Assembly: GCA_029211095.1 (NCBI GenBank)
Contig: JARGFS010000009.1
Span: 1-39,563 of the forward strand
Direction of reading: 5' to 3'
Origin: a bacterium
GTDB lineage: Bacteria; Zixibacteria; MSB-5A5; GN15; FEB-12
DNA: 39,563 nt
This document shows, piece by piece, positions 21,872 through 30,959 of the stretch. The translations under genes and the position numbers were made by a program. Position 1 is the stretch's first letter, and each line of letters opens with the position of its first letter. Under the pieces are notes generated by a model. The model saw only the letters and a list, made by a program, of their open reading frames with translations. It was not told where the DNA came from and did no database searches.

Positions 21872-24364
21872 ATGATAATGAAATCTGAAAAAGAACTGCC
21901 GGTCATGGCCGCCGATAAAGTGGACCGCTATCCGGTGCTGCCCTTGAAAACCGGGATTCTGTTTCCCGGGAGTATGCTCACCCTTCAGATCGGCTTGCCC
22001 AGTAATGTCGAGCTGGTCAAGAAGTGTCTGGCCGACAAGAGTGATTTCATTGCTGCCTGGTCCCCCTCAGATGATGATTCCGATGAGAAGCAGTTGATTA
22101 GCCAGGTGGGCGTTCTGGCAAAAATTCGTGATAAACGGAAAGGGCCGGGAGATTCTCTTCTGGTGACGATTGAGGGACTAAAGCGGGCTGTTCTCCAGAA
22201 GACCATTTCAACTAAACCGTATATAACCGCCACCGCCGGTTGGTTCGCGCAGCCTTCGGCGGTACCGGGCAATATGAAGGAACGGATTGACCGGGTCATC
22301 TCAATTGTAGCGGAAATTACCGGAATAGACCCTACTTATGCTTCGGAAATAACTCGTATCGTTAAAATGAATTCCGCTCAGCCAGCCCTTCTGGCCGACA
22401 CAGTGGCCGCCCAGTTCCGTTTTTCGCTGGCCGGTAAGCAGGAAATTCTTGAAGCGTTCGATCTGGATCAGCGCTTTGACCTGCTGCTTGAGTATCTGAA
22501 TGCCGAACTAAACCGGGCCGCGACCTGGAAAAAGATTGACGCCAACGCCAGACAGGCGCTTGAACGGGACCAACAAAGACATTTCCTTCGCCAGCAACTC
22601 CACGAGATAAGAAAACAGCTTGGGGAAGATTTCACCGAGGAAAAGGAATCGGTTTATCTCAAAGGCCTGATTAAGGCCAACCATAATCTTCCACCCGAAG
22701 TTGTCTCACGGGCGATAATCGAAGCTGACCGGCTGTCCCAGCTTTCGACAGCGTCGGCTGAATATGGGGTTACCAAGAATTATCTGGAGTGGATTCTGTC
22801 CCTTCCCTGGGGAAAATGTACTCCGGAGGAATACGATATTGCCCAGGTGGAAAAAGTCCTCAGCGATGAATACTACGGTCCGACCTCGATCAAAGAGCAG
22901 ATACTGCAGCGCCTTTCCGTGCGCAAATTGCTTGGGGGCGTTGCCGAAGGACCAACCCTCTGTATCGTAGGCGCTCATGGAACGGGCAAAGCGGCGCTGG
23001 CTCGTGCTATTGCCTACGCTCTTGGTAAGGAATTTATCAGGATCTCAGCCGGAGGTATTGCCGAGGTCTCCGAAGTAAAAGGCGCCCCGAGGACATTCCT
23101 GGGGGCCATGCCGGGGAAGATCATCCGGACACTCAGGGATGCCGGAAGTTGCGATCCGGTTATCCTGATTGAAGATATTGATTACTTCAATATTGACAAT
23201 GACTCATCCGTGAATACTGCCCTTCTGGAAGTTATCGATGTCAGACGGAATTCCCGTTTTCTGGACAATTACCTGGGCGTCCCGTTTGATCTGAGCAAAG
23301 TCTTTTTCATCTGTTCGGTGCGGTCATACGAAGAGATCCCGGAGCAGTTTCTGGATCGGCTGGAGATTATCGAGTTCCCCGGATATATTGAGAAAGAGAA
23401 GATTGTCATCGCCAAGCGGTACGTTATTCCATCGCTGCTCAAAAAACACAAAATACAGCGATCGGAACTCAAACTGACCGATAAAGTTCTGGCCCGAATA
23501 ATCAACCATTATACCATGGAATCCGGTCTGTCATCTTTCGCTCAGCAGATTGAAAAGATATGCCGAAAGATTGCGTGGCAAAAAGCGGAGCAGCAGAATT
23601 CGAGCAAAAAACAAAAAGCTGTGTGGCGTATCAGCGAGACGAATCTCTCAACATATCTGGGGCAGCAGCTCTTCATACCCGAGAAACCGGACAACCAGCC
23701 GGAGATTGGTACGGCGGTCGGACTGGCCTGGACCGGCTCCGGGGGAGATCTGATGTTTATTGAAGGGCTCAAGATGAAAGGGGAGGGGGGCATTCTCACC
23801 ACCGGCTCCCTGGGCGAAGTGATGAAAGAGTCCATTCAGGCAGCCCACTCCTATGTTCGGTCCAAAGCAGACATGCTCGGGATTGACTTTGGAGATTTCA
23901 ACGAATTTGATATTCACATTCACTTCCCCTCGGGGTCAATCCCGAAAGATGGGCCTTCGGCAGGAGTCACCGTCTGTCTGGTGATCGCCTCCTGCATGGC
24001 CGAACGACCGATCCGCAACGACATAGCCATGACCGGCGAGGTGACCCTTCGGGGACGTGTCCTGCCCGTGGGCGGAATCAAAGAGAAAGTTTCGGCGGCC
24101 TATCGAGCCGGAATCTTCAATGTGGCTATTCCCAAAGAAAATAAGAAAGACCTGAAAGAGCTTCCGAAAGAGATTCTGAGGAAGACCAAGTTTACTTTTA
24201 TTGATCGCGTCGATGAATTGTTTGAGACCTGCCTGATGGATTTCACACCGTCAGCCTTCACACTCGAAAAAGTGTTTGCCAAAGAGATCGCCAAAGCGCG
24301 CAAAAAGAAAACTGCCGGTAAAGGCAAGCGGACCAAAGCGGCCAGCTCCGGTAAGAAGAAGTAA
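21872..24364 (+). CDS. lon: Lon-family protease with degenerate AAA+ motifs
   Basis: 830 residues, full Lon architecture: N-terminal substrate domain (from about 20, [15 protein letters not shown]), coiled helical region, AAA+ module, and protease domain. The proteolytic dyad is intact: Ser696 in PKDGPSAG and Lys739 in GGIKEK, 43 residues apart as in E. coli Lon. The ATPase is unusual. Walker A reads GAHGTGKAA (Lys373 kept, the Thr replaced by Ala374). Walker B reads ILIEDID instead of LLDEID (Glu434-Asp435). The sensor-1 Asn is absent (CSVRS), and the sensor-2 Arg is replaced (GLSSFAQQ). The arginine finger DRLE remains. The C-terminus is Lys-rich. ATP-driven unfolding may be altered or lost, so another, canonical Lon may exist elsewhere in the genome. 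Confidence 0.93.
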   Translation: MIMKSEKELPVMAADKVDRYPVLPLKTGILFPGSMLTLQIGLPSNVELVKKCLADKSDFIAAWSPSDDDSDEKQLISQVGVLAKIRDKRKGPGDSLLVTIEGLKRAVLQKTISTKPYITATAGWFAQPSAVPGNMKERIDRVISIVAEITGIDPTYASEITRIVKMNSAQPALLADTVAAQFRFSLAGKQEILEAFDLDQRFDLLLEYLNAELNRAATWKKIDANARQALERDQQRHFLRQQLHEIRKQLGEDFTEEKESVYLKGLIKANHNLPPEVVSRAIIEADRLSQLSTASAEYGVTKNYLEWILSLPWGKCTPEEYDIAQVEKVLSDEYYGPTSIKEQILQRLSVRKLLGGVAEGPTLCIVGAHGTGKAALARAIAYALGKEFIRISAGGIAEVSEVKGAPRTFLGAMPGKIIRTLRDAGSCDPVILIEDIDYFNIDNDSSVNTALLEVIDVRRNSRFLDNYLGVPFDLSKVFFICSVRSYEEIPEQFLDRLEIIEFPGYIEKEKIVIAKRYVIPSLLKKHKIQRSELKLTDKVLARIINHYTMESGLSSFAQQIEKICRKIAWQKAEQQNSSKKQKAVWRISETNLSTYLGQQLFIPEKPDNQPEIGTAVGLAWTGSGGDLMFIEGLKMKGEGGILTTGSLGEVMKESIQAAHSYVRSKADMLGIDFGDFNEFDIHIHFPSGSIPKDGPSAGVTVCLVIASCMAERPIRNDIAMTGEVTLRGRVLPVGGIKEKVSAAYRAGIFNVAIPKENKKDLKELPKEILRKTKFTFIDRVDELFETCLMDFTPSAFTLEKVFAKEIAKARKKKTAGKGKRTKAASSGKKK

Positions 24365-24393
24365 TAGCATTCCCCCATATTCCCAGTTTTTCC

Positions 24394-24423
24394 TTGACAG
24401 TTCAGCCTATCTGAATCTATTTT
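24394..24423 (+). promoter_or_regulatory. Candidate promoter of the BACON-repeat gene
   Basis: TTGACA (24394-24399), an 18-base spacer, then TATTTT (24418-24423). It lies 30 bases after the lon stop, in the 290-base gap before the next start. This would leave a leader of about 225 bases. Confidence 0.4.
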
Positions 24424-24654
24424 AGTATTGACGCTGAAATTACATTCCAGCCCGGTTTGCAACGGTTGGTTGGTTTGGTTCTGTATGGAACCGGCTGAAG
24501 ATGGTTGCAAAGGTGGAGAGTCAAATAAAGGCAAGACGCGCAGGCAATGACGGACAGGATTGATAATTTTGAACTTAAAAGACTTAATAGGTCGATCTTT
24601 GATTGCGACGGTAATAATCCAAGAGAGTATCACTTTATTGCATGGAGGCGAGTG

Positions 24655-26991
24655 ATGAAAAGAGTACTGTTTACTTCAGTGCTGATGTTACTACTTAGCT
24701 CAACGGCAGCTTTTTCGCAGGGGGAAGGGATCTACTCACTGGACCACGTAGATGGACTCTGGAACAGTGACACCCTTAACATAAATACTCCCATTGTCTT
24801 TCATATCCGGGTCGAAAACAACTCTGGTGCCAGTGTAACCGGCTTAACCGCGGGTCTTGAGATTATGTCCCCGGACGGGGCCCTCTGGGGATCGACCGCC
24901 GGAGGAGAGACAGGTACTATCAATTCCTCCCACTTTGAACAGACTTTTGTTAATCCTTTCAGCATAACCGGCTCCGGAGCCGACACGGTGGGGTTTTCTG
25001 CCTTCAGGATTTTCGCTCCCGGGCTTCCGGATGGATTTAATGATATTGCCTACACGATGACCATCGGCCCGATTGCGGCCAGCAATCACAAAAAGACAAT
25101 CTGTCTTGACTCCTGTTACTTCCCACCGGCCGGAAGTTGGAAATGGTCAACCACGGCGGGGGATAAGTTCCCTGATTGGAGTGGCCCTCACTGTTATGTT
25201 GTGTTCGATCCAAGCGCCCCTTCGGTCTCCAATCTTGTTATAACGCCGGATTCGCTTCATTTTGTCGGTACCGCTGGTGCAACAGCTCCGGCTCCTCAGG
25301 CTTTTGATATCGCCTCCGATGGAGCTCCGCTGAGTTTTACACTTGATGAAGATGCTGACTGGATTGTTCCAAGCCCGATTCTGGGGACAACACCTCGAAC
25401 TATCAACGTCTCGATTAACAATATTGGAGTCCCTTCCGGATTCTATCAGGATACCATTACGGTCGTTGCCGGCGATGCTGACAATTCACCCCGGGAGGTG
25501 ATTGTCACAATGGAACTACTGGAACCACCGGCGGTGATCTCGGTTGATCCCGGAGCCTTTTTCTTTAATGGAATTGCCGGTGGCTCCAATCCGGCTGACA
25601 AAATCATGACCGTCACCAATGATGGCGGTTCGGTTCTGGACTGGACTGTTTCCAGCAGCTCGGCCTGGCTCTCCCTGTCACCTGCATTCGGAACTGATTC
25701 CGGCGATGTGACTCTGTCGGTTGATATCACCGGGCTCGGATTTGATACCTATTACGACACTATCGTTGTCTCCGATCCTCTGGCGACCAATGATCCCGTC
25801 CTGGTACCGGTGACGCTGTCGGTCGGTTCTGATCTTCCGATTATCGAAATCGATACTCTCTTCCGAGTGGTTACGGTTCCAACCGGGGTTACTTCGATTC
25901 CCCCCAGAACGTTTGAGATCAGCAATGGTGGGGCAGGTAACCTGACTTTCACGCTATCTGAGAACTCATCGCGGATTCTGTCCATGACACCGAGCTCTGG
26001 ATCAGCTACGCAGGTTGTCTCAGTTGGTTTCAAGGTGACTTCCGGAACTGATGGAGACAGTTTCTTTGATACCGTCTGGGTAGATTCTCCGGAGGCTATC
26101 AACTCGCCTGTACCGGTTGTATTTAACCTCAAGTTCACTTCGGCACCGCCACAGATCCTGGCCACAATTGATACCATCAAGTTTACCGTATTCGAATGCG
26201 ATATGGGAGCTAACGTGTACATGCCGACCACGTTTTTCTCGATTAGCAACTTCGGCGGTGGTTTTGATCCGGTTGAGGTTTTCCTTCAGTATGAATCTGA
26301 CTACCTGACCCTGGACCATGAATCTGGATTTACTCCCATGTTCGTTTTGGCAACCGCCAAAGATGTGCAGCTTCCGCTGGGCACGTATTATGATACGATA
26401 ATTGTCAACGCCCCGGTGGCCATCAATTCACCGGACACAATTATTGTCGAATTTGTGATGAGTCCGGGAGTTGTTGATCCGGAAATATTCCTTGGCAAAG
26501 ACAGCTATACAATTCCGACTCAGGAAAACAGCGGCCCTACGCCGCAGGCTATTCTGGAGATTCTCAACAAGTTTGGCGGATGTATGGAGTGGGAGACCAC
26601 CGAAGCCATCCCCTGGTTGTACCCCGATGCTTCTACCGGAAACGTCCCCGGCTCGTTTAATTTTAATCTCAATTCGACCGGCTATCCACTGGGCGAATAC
26701 ACAGACACCTTCTTTGTGGAAGCATTGGATGCCACTAATTCGCCGCAGCCTGTATCTGTGACCATGCAGGTCTGGCGTTTTCACGGTGATTGGGACTGGA
26801 ATGGTGATATCAACATTCTGGACCTGGTGGCCAATGTGGACTACCTCTTTGGCGGAGGGCCGGACCCACTTCCGGAAAAGGCGGTCGGAAGTCTCAATTG
26901 TGATCGCTTTATTGACATTGTCGACCTGACGATCTTTGTCAGCTATTTGTGGGAGGGTGGGGATATTCCCTGCGGCAATCCTTACAAATAA
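24655..26991 (+). CDS. Secreted BACON-like repeat protein with dockerin-like tail
   Basis: About 778 residues. The start at 24655 has GGAGG six bases upstream and begins a signal peptide (MKRVLFTSVLMLLLSSTAAFS). An earlier in-frame ATG at 24547 would bury the signal peptide. Residues about 25-190 match the third piece of the broken protease (MSPDGALW, GADTVGF, TMTIGPI, TICLDS, WSGPHC). Then come about five Ig-like repeats of the BACON kind, each with W-x-x-x-x-P/S, a GF/GLG-x-Y-x-DTI strand and a N/DSP-V-x-V-x-V end (SGFYQDTITV, FDTYYDTIVV, LGTYYDTIIV, LGEYTDTFFV). The tail has two dockerin-like units (NGDINILDLVANVDYLFGGG; DRFIDIVDLTIFVSYLW). Probably surface-exposed, with carbohydrate or protein binding unproven. 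Confidence 0.87.
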   Translation: MKRVLFTSVLMLLLSSTAAFSQGEGIYSLDHVDGLWNSDTLNINTPIVFHIRVENNSGASVTGLTAGLEIMSPDGALWGSTAGGETGTINSSHFEQTFVNPFSITGSGADTVGFSAFRIFAPGLPDGFNDIAYTMTIGPIAASNHKKTICLDSCYFPPAGSWKWSTTAGDKFPDWSGPHCYVVFDPSAPSVSNLVITPDSLHFVGTAGATAPAPQAFDIASDGAPLSFTLDEDADWIVPSPILGTTPRTINVSINNIGVPSGFYQDTITVVAGDADNSPREVIVTMELLEPPAVISVDPGAFFFNGIAGGSNPADKIMTVTNDGGSVLDWTVSSSSAWLSLSPAFGTDSGDVTLSVDITGLGFDTYYDTIVVSDPLATNDPVLVPVTLSVGSDLPIIEIDTLFRVVTVPTGVTSIPPRTFEISNGGAGNLTFTLSENSSRILSMTPSSGSATQVVSVGFKVTSGTDGDSFFDTVWVDSPEAINSPVPVVFNLKFTSAPPQILATIDTIKFTVFECDMGANVYMPTTFFSISNFGGGFDPVEVFLQYESDYLTLDHESGFTPMFVLATAKDVQLPLGTYYDTIIVNAPVAINSPDTIIVEFVMSPGVVDPEIFLGKDSYTIPTQENSGPTPQAILEILNKFGGCMEWETTEAIPWLYPDASTGNVPGSFNFNLNSTGYPLGEYTDTFFVEALDATNSPQPVSVTMQVWRFHGDWDWNGDINILDLVANVDYLFGGGPDPLPEKAVGSLNCDRFIDIVDLTIFVSYLWEGGDIPCGNPYK

Positions 26992-27020
26992 ACCGACCGG
27001 ATAAAGCTATTGAAACTACT

Positions 27021-27063
27021 GCAGAGGCGCAGCCGAAATATCGGTTGCGCCTCTGCTTTTTTG
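27021..27063 (+). terminator. Rho-independent terminator
   Basis: A 16-bp stem (27021-27036 with 27041-27056, one G-U pair) has a four-base loop and a T6 tract. It follows the BACON-repeat gene by about 30 bases. Confidence 0.9.
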
Positions 27064-27146
27064 TCCGGCAGTTGCTTAAGGAACAGGAGATGCAGGCCGT
27101 TAATTCTATTATTATCGGTATATTCTGCGCAGTTCCGGTTTTCGTC

Positions 27147-27174
27147 TTGACAAATAGGCTAACTGTGGTACGTT
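27147..27174 (+). promoter_or_regulatory. Candidate promoter of the M1 peptidase gene
   Basis: TTGACA (27147-27152), a 16-base spacer, TACGTT (27169-27174). The -35 is perfect and the -10 fair. It lies between a terminator and the peptidase start at 27262. Confidence 0.45.
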
Positions 27175-27261
27175 GAGAGTGTACCGCGGCTTGATCGTAG
27201 AGATGATAAGCCCATAATTGACAACGATTTGAATGACAGTGTACAGTAGGAGGTAGTCTGG

Positions 27262-29499
27262 GTGAAGAGGAATTGGAAAATTGCAAAAACGATCCTGGCG
27301 ACGGGATTGATTCTGGTGGCAGCCTCAGTCCTGGCTGGCAGTGATGACGGAGTTATCGTCGATTGGGACAAGGCTACGCCGAGCCAGATTCATGAGAAAC
27401 TCTGGGAGGGGAAGGCCAGGTCGCTTCTTGATCAAGAATTCACCAGAAGTCTCAAGAGTTCAGAAACAGCGGCAAACACGCAAACGAACTATGATGTCCT
27501 CTTTTATGATATCAATATCCGGGTTGATGACACCACCGAGAACCTGTACGGGGTAGTCAAGTTCGTTGCTACCGCAGTTGATCCCTCGGTCAGCCAGGTA
27601 GAGGTAGACTTTCAATCCAACATGACCGTTGATTCAATTGTCAATCCGACCGGAACCAACAGCTATACCCGAAGTGGCAACGTTGTCACCGTCACGCTCG
27701 ACAAGGCATATCTGCAGGGAGAGCAGTTCGAGTTCGACTTCTACTACCATGGACAACCGATCGAGGACGGACTGCAGGCTTTTTCCTTTGGATGGCGCTC
27801 TGGAGACCGAGTAATAGCTTCGCTCTCCGAGCCTTACCTGGCCCGTACCTGGTGGCCCTGCAAGGACAGGATGGATGACAAGGCGGATTCATTCTACATC
27901 TCGATAATGGTTGATACCGCTTTTTATGTCGGGTCCAACGGGCTGATCCAGTCTGTGGATACAACCGGCAATGCTCACAGTTATCATTATCGGGTTGGCT
28001 ATCCGATGGCGACATATCTCTTCTCTGTAGCCATCTCACCTTACACCGTCTGGCAGGATACCTGGTACTACAACGGCGGCCTTGACAGCATGCCGCTTAT
28101 TCATGCCGTTTTTCCGGATATGTACAATTACTCTCTGACCCATTACGATGCTACCCCTGAGGTACTGACACATCTGTCTGATGCTTTTGGCCAGTACCCC
28201 TTTGATCAGGAAAAATACGGTCACTCCAGCTTTCTGTGGGGGGGCGGCATGGAGCACCAGACCATGACTTCGATGACCGGCGGTACTTTTGGATTCTCCC
28301 TTCCGGTGGTTATTCATGAAGCTGCCCACCAGTGGTGGGGGGATATGATAACCTGTGAGTCCTGGCCGCACATCTGGCTCAACGAAGGCTGGGCCTCGTA
28401 TGCCGAAGCCGTGTTCTATCTTCAGAAATTCGGCTGGGCGGACTACCACAGCTACATGAATGGTATGGCTTACTCCGGCGGCGGCACGATCTATATCAGT
28501 GACACTACCGATGTCTGGAATATATTCAGCACCATCGTCTATGACAAGGGGGCCTGGGTTTGTCACATGCTCAGAGGCGTACTTGGTGATTCGCTCTTTA
28601 ACGAAGGAGTCAATGCCTATTACAATTCCCAGCACCAGTTCGCCGCCGCTACCACCGAGGATTTCCGGGATGTCTTTGAACAGGCAACCGGAGTGGAACT
28701 CGACTGGTTTTTTGAAGATTGGATTTACGGCACTTACCGCCCGGACTATGTACTTTCGTACTGGGAGGAACCGGCCGATTCGACCGGGTTTGACCTGTAC
28801 GTGCATGTCAGACAGAAACAGACCACCAGTCCGAACGTATTCCGCATGCCGGTTGATCTCTATTTTCAGTATGCCTCGGGTGGCGATTCAACTATGATGG
28901 TCGCCGATCTCAGGGACAAGACAGCCCGGTTCAACAACCCGGCCTCGGTAACAACCGTGAAAGTTGATCCTTCCAACTGGGTCTTGAAATACAGTTCCAC
29001 TGAAACATGGACGATGCATCTCATCTCCTTTGATGGTGATCTGGGCGATGGAGAGCAGCTGGCCGCCTATGAAGATACCGTTTACCTGCGCGGCGGCTCC
29101 GGTGACTACACCTATTCCATCAATGAGGGAAGCCTGCCGTCCGGTCTGTCAATCAACAGCAGCGGTATAATCAGCGGCACCACAACCGAAGTTGGCAGTT
29201 TTACCTTCACGGTCAACGTTCTGGATCGCCACGACTTCTACCGGGACAAACAGCCGTTTACTCTGAATATTCTCCCCATGAGTGGTGGTGTCCCCGGAGA
29301 TTTTGACGTCAGCTTTGAACTGAACATCAGCGATGTTACCGATTTGGTGGATTTCATGTTTGCCGGTGGAGCGGCACCCCTGGTCCCCAATCTGGTTGAT
29401 GTGGACGCCTCCTGCGATATCTCCATTACTGACCTTACGGCCATTGTTGATTATCTCTTCAATTCCGGAGCTCCGCTGGTGTTGGGGTGTGTGAACTAA
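27262..29499 (+). CDS. Secreted M1-family metallopeptidase with Ig-like and dockerin-like tail
   Basis: 745 residues. The GTG start has AGGAGGT seven bases upstream and opens a signal peptide. The M1 zinc site is complete: H352-E353-x-x-H356 in HEAAHQWWGD and Glu375 in LNEGWAS. The substrate-binding GxMEN motif reads GGMEHQ, with His where Asn is usual. Residues about 75-450 cover the N-terminal beta and catalytic domains. A putative Ig domain follows near 615-670 (YSINEGSLPSGLSIN, GIISGTTTEVGSFTFTV), then the dockerin-like tail (NISDVTDLVDFMFAGG, DISITDLTAIVDYLF). The C-terminal helical domain of aminopeptidase N is absent. Likely an extracellular aminopeptidase. Confidence 0.92.
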   Translation: MKRNWKIAKTILATGLILVAASVLAGSDDGVIVDWDKATPSQIHEKLWEGKARSLLDQEFTRSLKSSETAANTQTNYDVLFYDINIRVDDTTENLYGVVKFVATAVDPSVSQVEVDFQSNMTVDSIVNPTGTNSYTRSGNVVTVTLDKAYLQGEQFEFDFYYHGQPIEDGLQAFSFGWRSGDRVIASLSEPYLARTWWPCKDRMDDKADSFYISIMVDTAFYVGSNGLIQSVDTTGNAHSYHYRVGYPMATYLFSVAISPYTVWQDTWYYNGGLDSMPLIHAVFPDMYNYSLTHYDATPEVLTHLSDAFGQYPFDQEKYGHSSFLWGGGMEHQTMTSMTGGTFGFSLPVVIHEAAHQWWGDMITCESWPHIWLNEGWASYAEAVFYLQKFGWADYHSYMNGMAYSGGGTIYISDTTDVWNIFSTIVYDKGAWVCHMLRGVLGDSLFNEGVNAYYNSQHQFAAATTEDFRDVFEQATGVELDWFFEDWIYGTYRPDYVLSYWEEPADSTGFDLYVHVRQKQTTSPNVFRMPVDLYFQYASGGDSTMMVADLRDKTARFNNPASVTTVKVDPSNWVLKYSSTETWTMHLISFDGDLGDGEQLAAYEDTVYLRGGSGDYTYSINEGSLPSGLSINSSGIISGTTTEVGSFTFTVNVLDRHDFYRDKQPFTLNILPMSGGVPGDFDVSFELNISDVTDLVDFMFAGGAAPLVPNLVDVDASCDISITDLTAIVDYLFNSGAPLVLGCVN

Positions 29500-29527
29500 G
29501 AAGCAAAATTTACTTCTCTGTTTTGAG

Positions 29528-29558
29528 ACCGCGATGCACAAGTGTCGCGGTTTTTTTT
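29528..29558 (+). terminator. Rho-independent terminator
   Basis: ACCGCGA (29528-29534) pairs with TCGCGGT (29545-29551), followed by a run of seven more T. It sits about 30 bases after the M1 peptidase stop. Confidence 0.8.
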
Positions 29559-29636
29559 GGTTGCTATTTAGTCTGGATATCGTATCATTTTCGATAGTTT
29601 GGATCTGTTCAATGGTTCCTATCCTGGGGTTTTGAC

Positions 29637-30959
29637 GTGCGTAAAGAGAGAGAAATAGAGACTTTTCATATATCTACCTATGGTTGCCAGATGAATCTGG
29701 CTGATTCCTCCATTCTTGCTTCCACCCTTACAACCCGAGGCTACCGCCGCGTTGGAAAGGAGAAGGATGCTGACCTGATAATTCTCAACACCTGCTCAGT
29801 CAGAGAGAAGGCGGAGGATAGGATTTACGGGCGTCTGGGGGAGATTTACAAGTTCAAACGGCGCAAGCCGAATCTCAAGGTGGCCGTAGTTGGCTGCATG
29901 GCCCAGAGGCTGGGAGAACAACTTGCTTCCAAAGTGCCTCATGTGGATTACGTGCTGGGGACTGATCGACTTTTTGAGCTCCCGGATGTAATTGAGGGGA
30001 TTGAAGGTTCGCAGTCAGTCATGACCGCGTTCGGACACGAGAATATGGATATGATCGCCCCGATCAAAGAAACTCCCTATTCCGGATTCATAACCATCTC
30101 CCGCGGCTGTGACAACTTCTGTACCTATTGCATTGTCCCCTATGTCAGGGGGAAAGAGCGCTCTCACGCCGCTGACTACATTATCAATGCGGCCAACGAG
30201 ATGGCCGCTGAGGGTGTGGTCGAACTGACTCTGTTGGGCCAGAACGTGAACAGTTACCTATATGAAGATGTTGATTTCCCGGAATTGCTCCGGCGCGTTG
30301 CGGTCGAGACCGATATCGAGCGGATCAGGTACATGACCTCGCACCCTAAGGATTTGTCACGCAAACTGGTTGATGTTATGGCATCATCGGATAAGATACT
30401 TCCACACATCCATCTTCCGCTGCAGTCCGGCTCCAATCGAGTTCTTCAGAAGATGGGCAGGATTTACTCGGTTGAACACTATATGAAGATCATTGAGTAC
30501 ATCAAGTCTAATCTGGACTATGTCTCTATCACCACGGATCTGATTGTCGGCTTCCCCACCGAGACCGAAGATGAGTACCTCCAGACTCTGGAGGCGGTGG
30601 AGAAAGTTCGCTACGACAGCGCTTTCATGTTCCGCTACTCGGTCAGGCCGGGGACAGCGGCGGCCAAGTATGATGACGATGTTCCCGAGGAAACCAAGAT
30701 TCGTCGTCTCAATCGCCTGATCAAGCTGCAGCAGGAGATAGCCTACGATCAGAACCAGAGAGAAGTGGGAGAGATTCGCAACTCACTGATTGAAGGGCTT
30801 TCCCGACGAAGCAAGGAATCAATGCGAGCCCGTACCGATGGAAACAAAACGGTCATTTTCCCGGCCAGCAAAGATCTGTCTGAAGGAAACGTGGTACCGG
30901 TCAGGATCACTGCCGCCGATGCCTTCACTCTGCATGGCGAACTGGTGGAGGCCAACTGA
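29637..30959 (+). CDS. miaB: tRNA-2-methylthio-N6-dimethylallyladenosine synthase
   Basis: 440 residues, normal length. This radical-SAM enzyme adds a methylthio group to i6A37 of tRNAs. The N-terminal cluster cysteines are Cys17 (YGCQMNLADS), Cys53 (NTCSVREKAEDR) and Cys87 (VGCMAQRLG). The radical-SAM cluster is Cys158-x3-Cys162-x2-Cys165 in RGCDNFCTYCIVPYVRGKERS by position. A TRAM-like domain closes the protein. QMNLADS and RGKERS favour MiaB over RimO or MtaB. The start is GTG with GGGG about eight bases upstream. The stop overlaps the next gene by one base (TGATG). Confidence 0.95.
   Translation: MRKEREIETFHISTYGCQMNLADSSILASTLTTRGYRRVGKEKDADLIILNTCSVREKAEDRIYGRLGEIYKFKRRKPNLKVAVVGCMAQRLGEQLASKVPHVDYVLGTDRLFELPDVIEGIEGSQSVMTAFGHENMDMIAPIKETPYSGFITISRGCDNFCTYCIVPYVRGKERSHAADYIINAANEMAAEGVVELTLLGQNVNSYLYEDVDFPELLRRVAVETDIERIRYMTSHPKDLSRKLVDVMASSDKILPHIHLPLQSGSNRVLQKMGRIYSVEHYMKIIEYIKSNLDYVSITTDLIVGFPTETEDEYLQTLEAVEKVRYDSAFMFRYSVRPGTAAAKYDDDVPEETKIRRLNRLIKLQQEIAYDQNQREVGEIRNSLIEGLSRRSKESMRARTDGNKTVIFPASKDLSEGNVVPVRITAADAFTLHGELVEAN

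Noticed and set aside
24547-24654. Upstream start of the BACON-repeat protein at 24547
   Set aside because: It would put 36 charged residues before a clean signal peptide, while the ATG at 24655 has a good ribosome site.
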